Source of the DNA: Rudaea cellulosilytica DSM 22992
GTDB taxonomy: Bacteria > Pseudomonadota > Gammaproteobacteria > Xanthomonadales > Rhodanobacteraceae
Direction: 5' to 3'
Length of the DNA: 64,000 nt
Assembly: GCF_000378125.1 (NCBI RefSeq)
Contig: NZ_KB899245.1
Coordinates: forward strand, 62,001-126,000
Of the stretch, positions 63,961 to 64,000 are shown piece by piece. Under the pieces are notes generated by a model, which was not told the origin of the DNA, did not search any database, and worked only from the letters and a program-made list of their open reading frames with translations. Both the position numbers and the translations under genes were made by a program. Position 1 is the stretch's first letter. Each line of letters starts with the position of its first letter.

Positions 63961-64000
63961 TCAGGCGGCCGGCTTGCCTTCGGCGATGTGCTTGAAGAAC
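63961..64000 (-). CDS. 3' end of a gene running off the window
   Basis: The last codons read FFKHIAEGKPAA then TGA (63961-63963). The frame is open to the window edge. It lies 65 bases upstream of the acyl carrier protein start on the same strand. The product is not identifiable. Confidence 0.4.
   Translation of the reverse strand, partial: FFKHIAEGKPAA

Overview
The window is G+C-rich, densely coded DNA with no insertion sequence, prophage or CRISPR array that I can see. Gene content points to a gammaproteobacterium of the Xanthomonadales (Lysobacterales), perhaps near Rhodanobacteraceae/Dokdonella: yqaA-nlpD-rpoS, a pilE-fimT-pilV-pilW-pilX-pilY1 minor-pilin operon, miaA-hfq-hflX-hflK-hflC-purA, a sigma factor beside a kinase-TPR gene, and secreted 'choice-of-anchor' proteins. 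The taxonomic placement is inference; no rRNA gene is present.

Layout. 0-13 kb: yqaA, nlpD, rpoS; convergent lhr helicase; an OPT transporter; an OmpA-family porin with a clear terminator; two palindromic repeats; an RsuA/RluB-type pseudouridine synthase; kbl. 13-17.8 kb: three genes of no recognised family lie between kbl and tdh, which are usually adjacent. 17.9-25.3 kb: type IV pilus minor-pilin operon on the minus strand, ending in the tip protein PilY1. 25.5-32.7 kb: RNA modification, Hfq and the HflX/HflK/HflC group, a PD40 beta-propeller protein and purA. 32.7-37 kb: an accessory patch with a flavin monooxygenase, a decayed oxidoreductase remnant, two small genes and a frameshifted secreted Ig-like protein. 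37-45 kb: two separate sigma-factor systems (one with a Ser/Thr kinase, one with an anti-sigma-like protein), yigZ, an ABC exporter and def. 45-54 kb: a GIY-YIG gene bounded by inverted repeats, a hydrolase, a fructosamine kinase, xseA, a phospholipase-D-like protein, a Rieske oxygenase and uvrB. 54-59.7 kb: one giant secreted protein. 60-62 kb: an arsR-arsI-aquaporin-arsC operon with every junction overlapping. 62-64 kb: tRNA-Val, a degenerate tRNA-like copy, and a ketosynthase/acyl carrier protein pair running off the edge.

How the genes work together. Stress and envelope biology dominate: RpoS, Hfq, the HflKC modulator of FtsH, NlpD and OmpA; pilus assembly; and arsenic detoxification, where arsenate is reduced by ArsC, arsenite probably leaves through the aquaporin, and ArsI probably cleaves trivalent organoarsenicals.

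Most unusual signals: the inverted-repeat-bounded GIY-YIG unit at 45.05-45.44 kb; a recurrent AT-rich word (TATACTTTT) mostly inside GC-rich housekeeping genes; hflX with no AUG, GUG or UUG at the conserved start; arsR with promoter, operator and start codon superimposed; and a 63-codon gene with a strong ribosome site and a Cys-rich tail at 34.8-35.0 kb.
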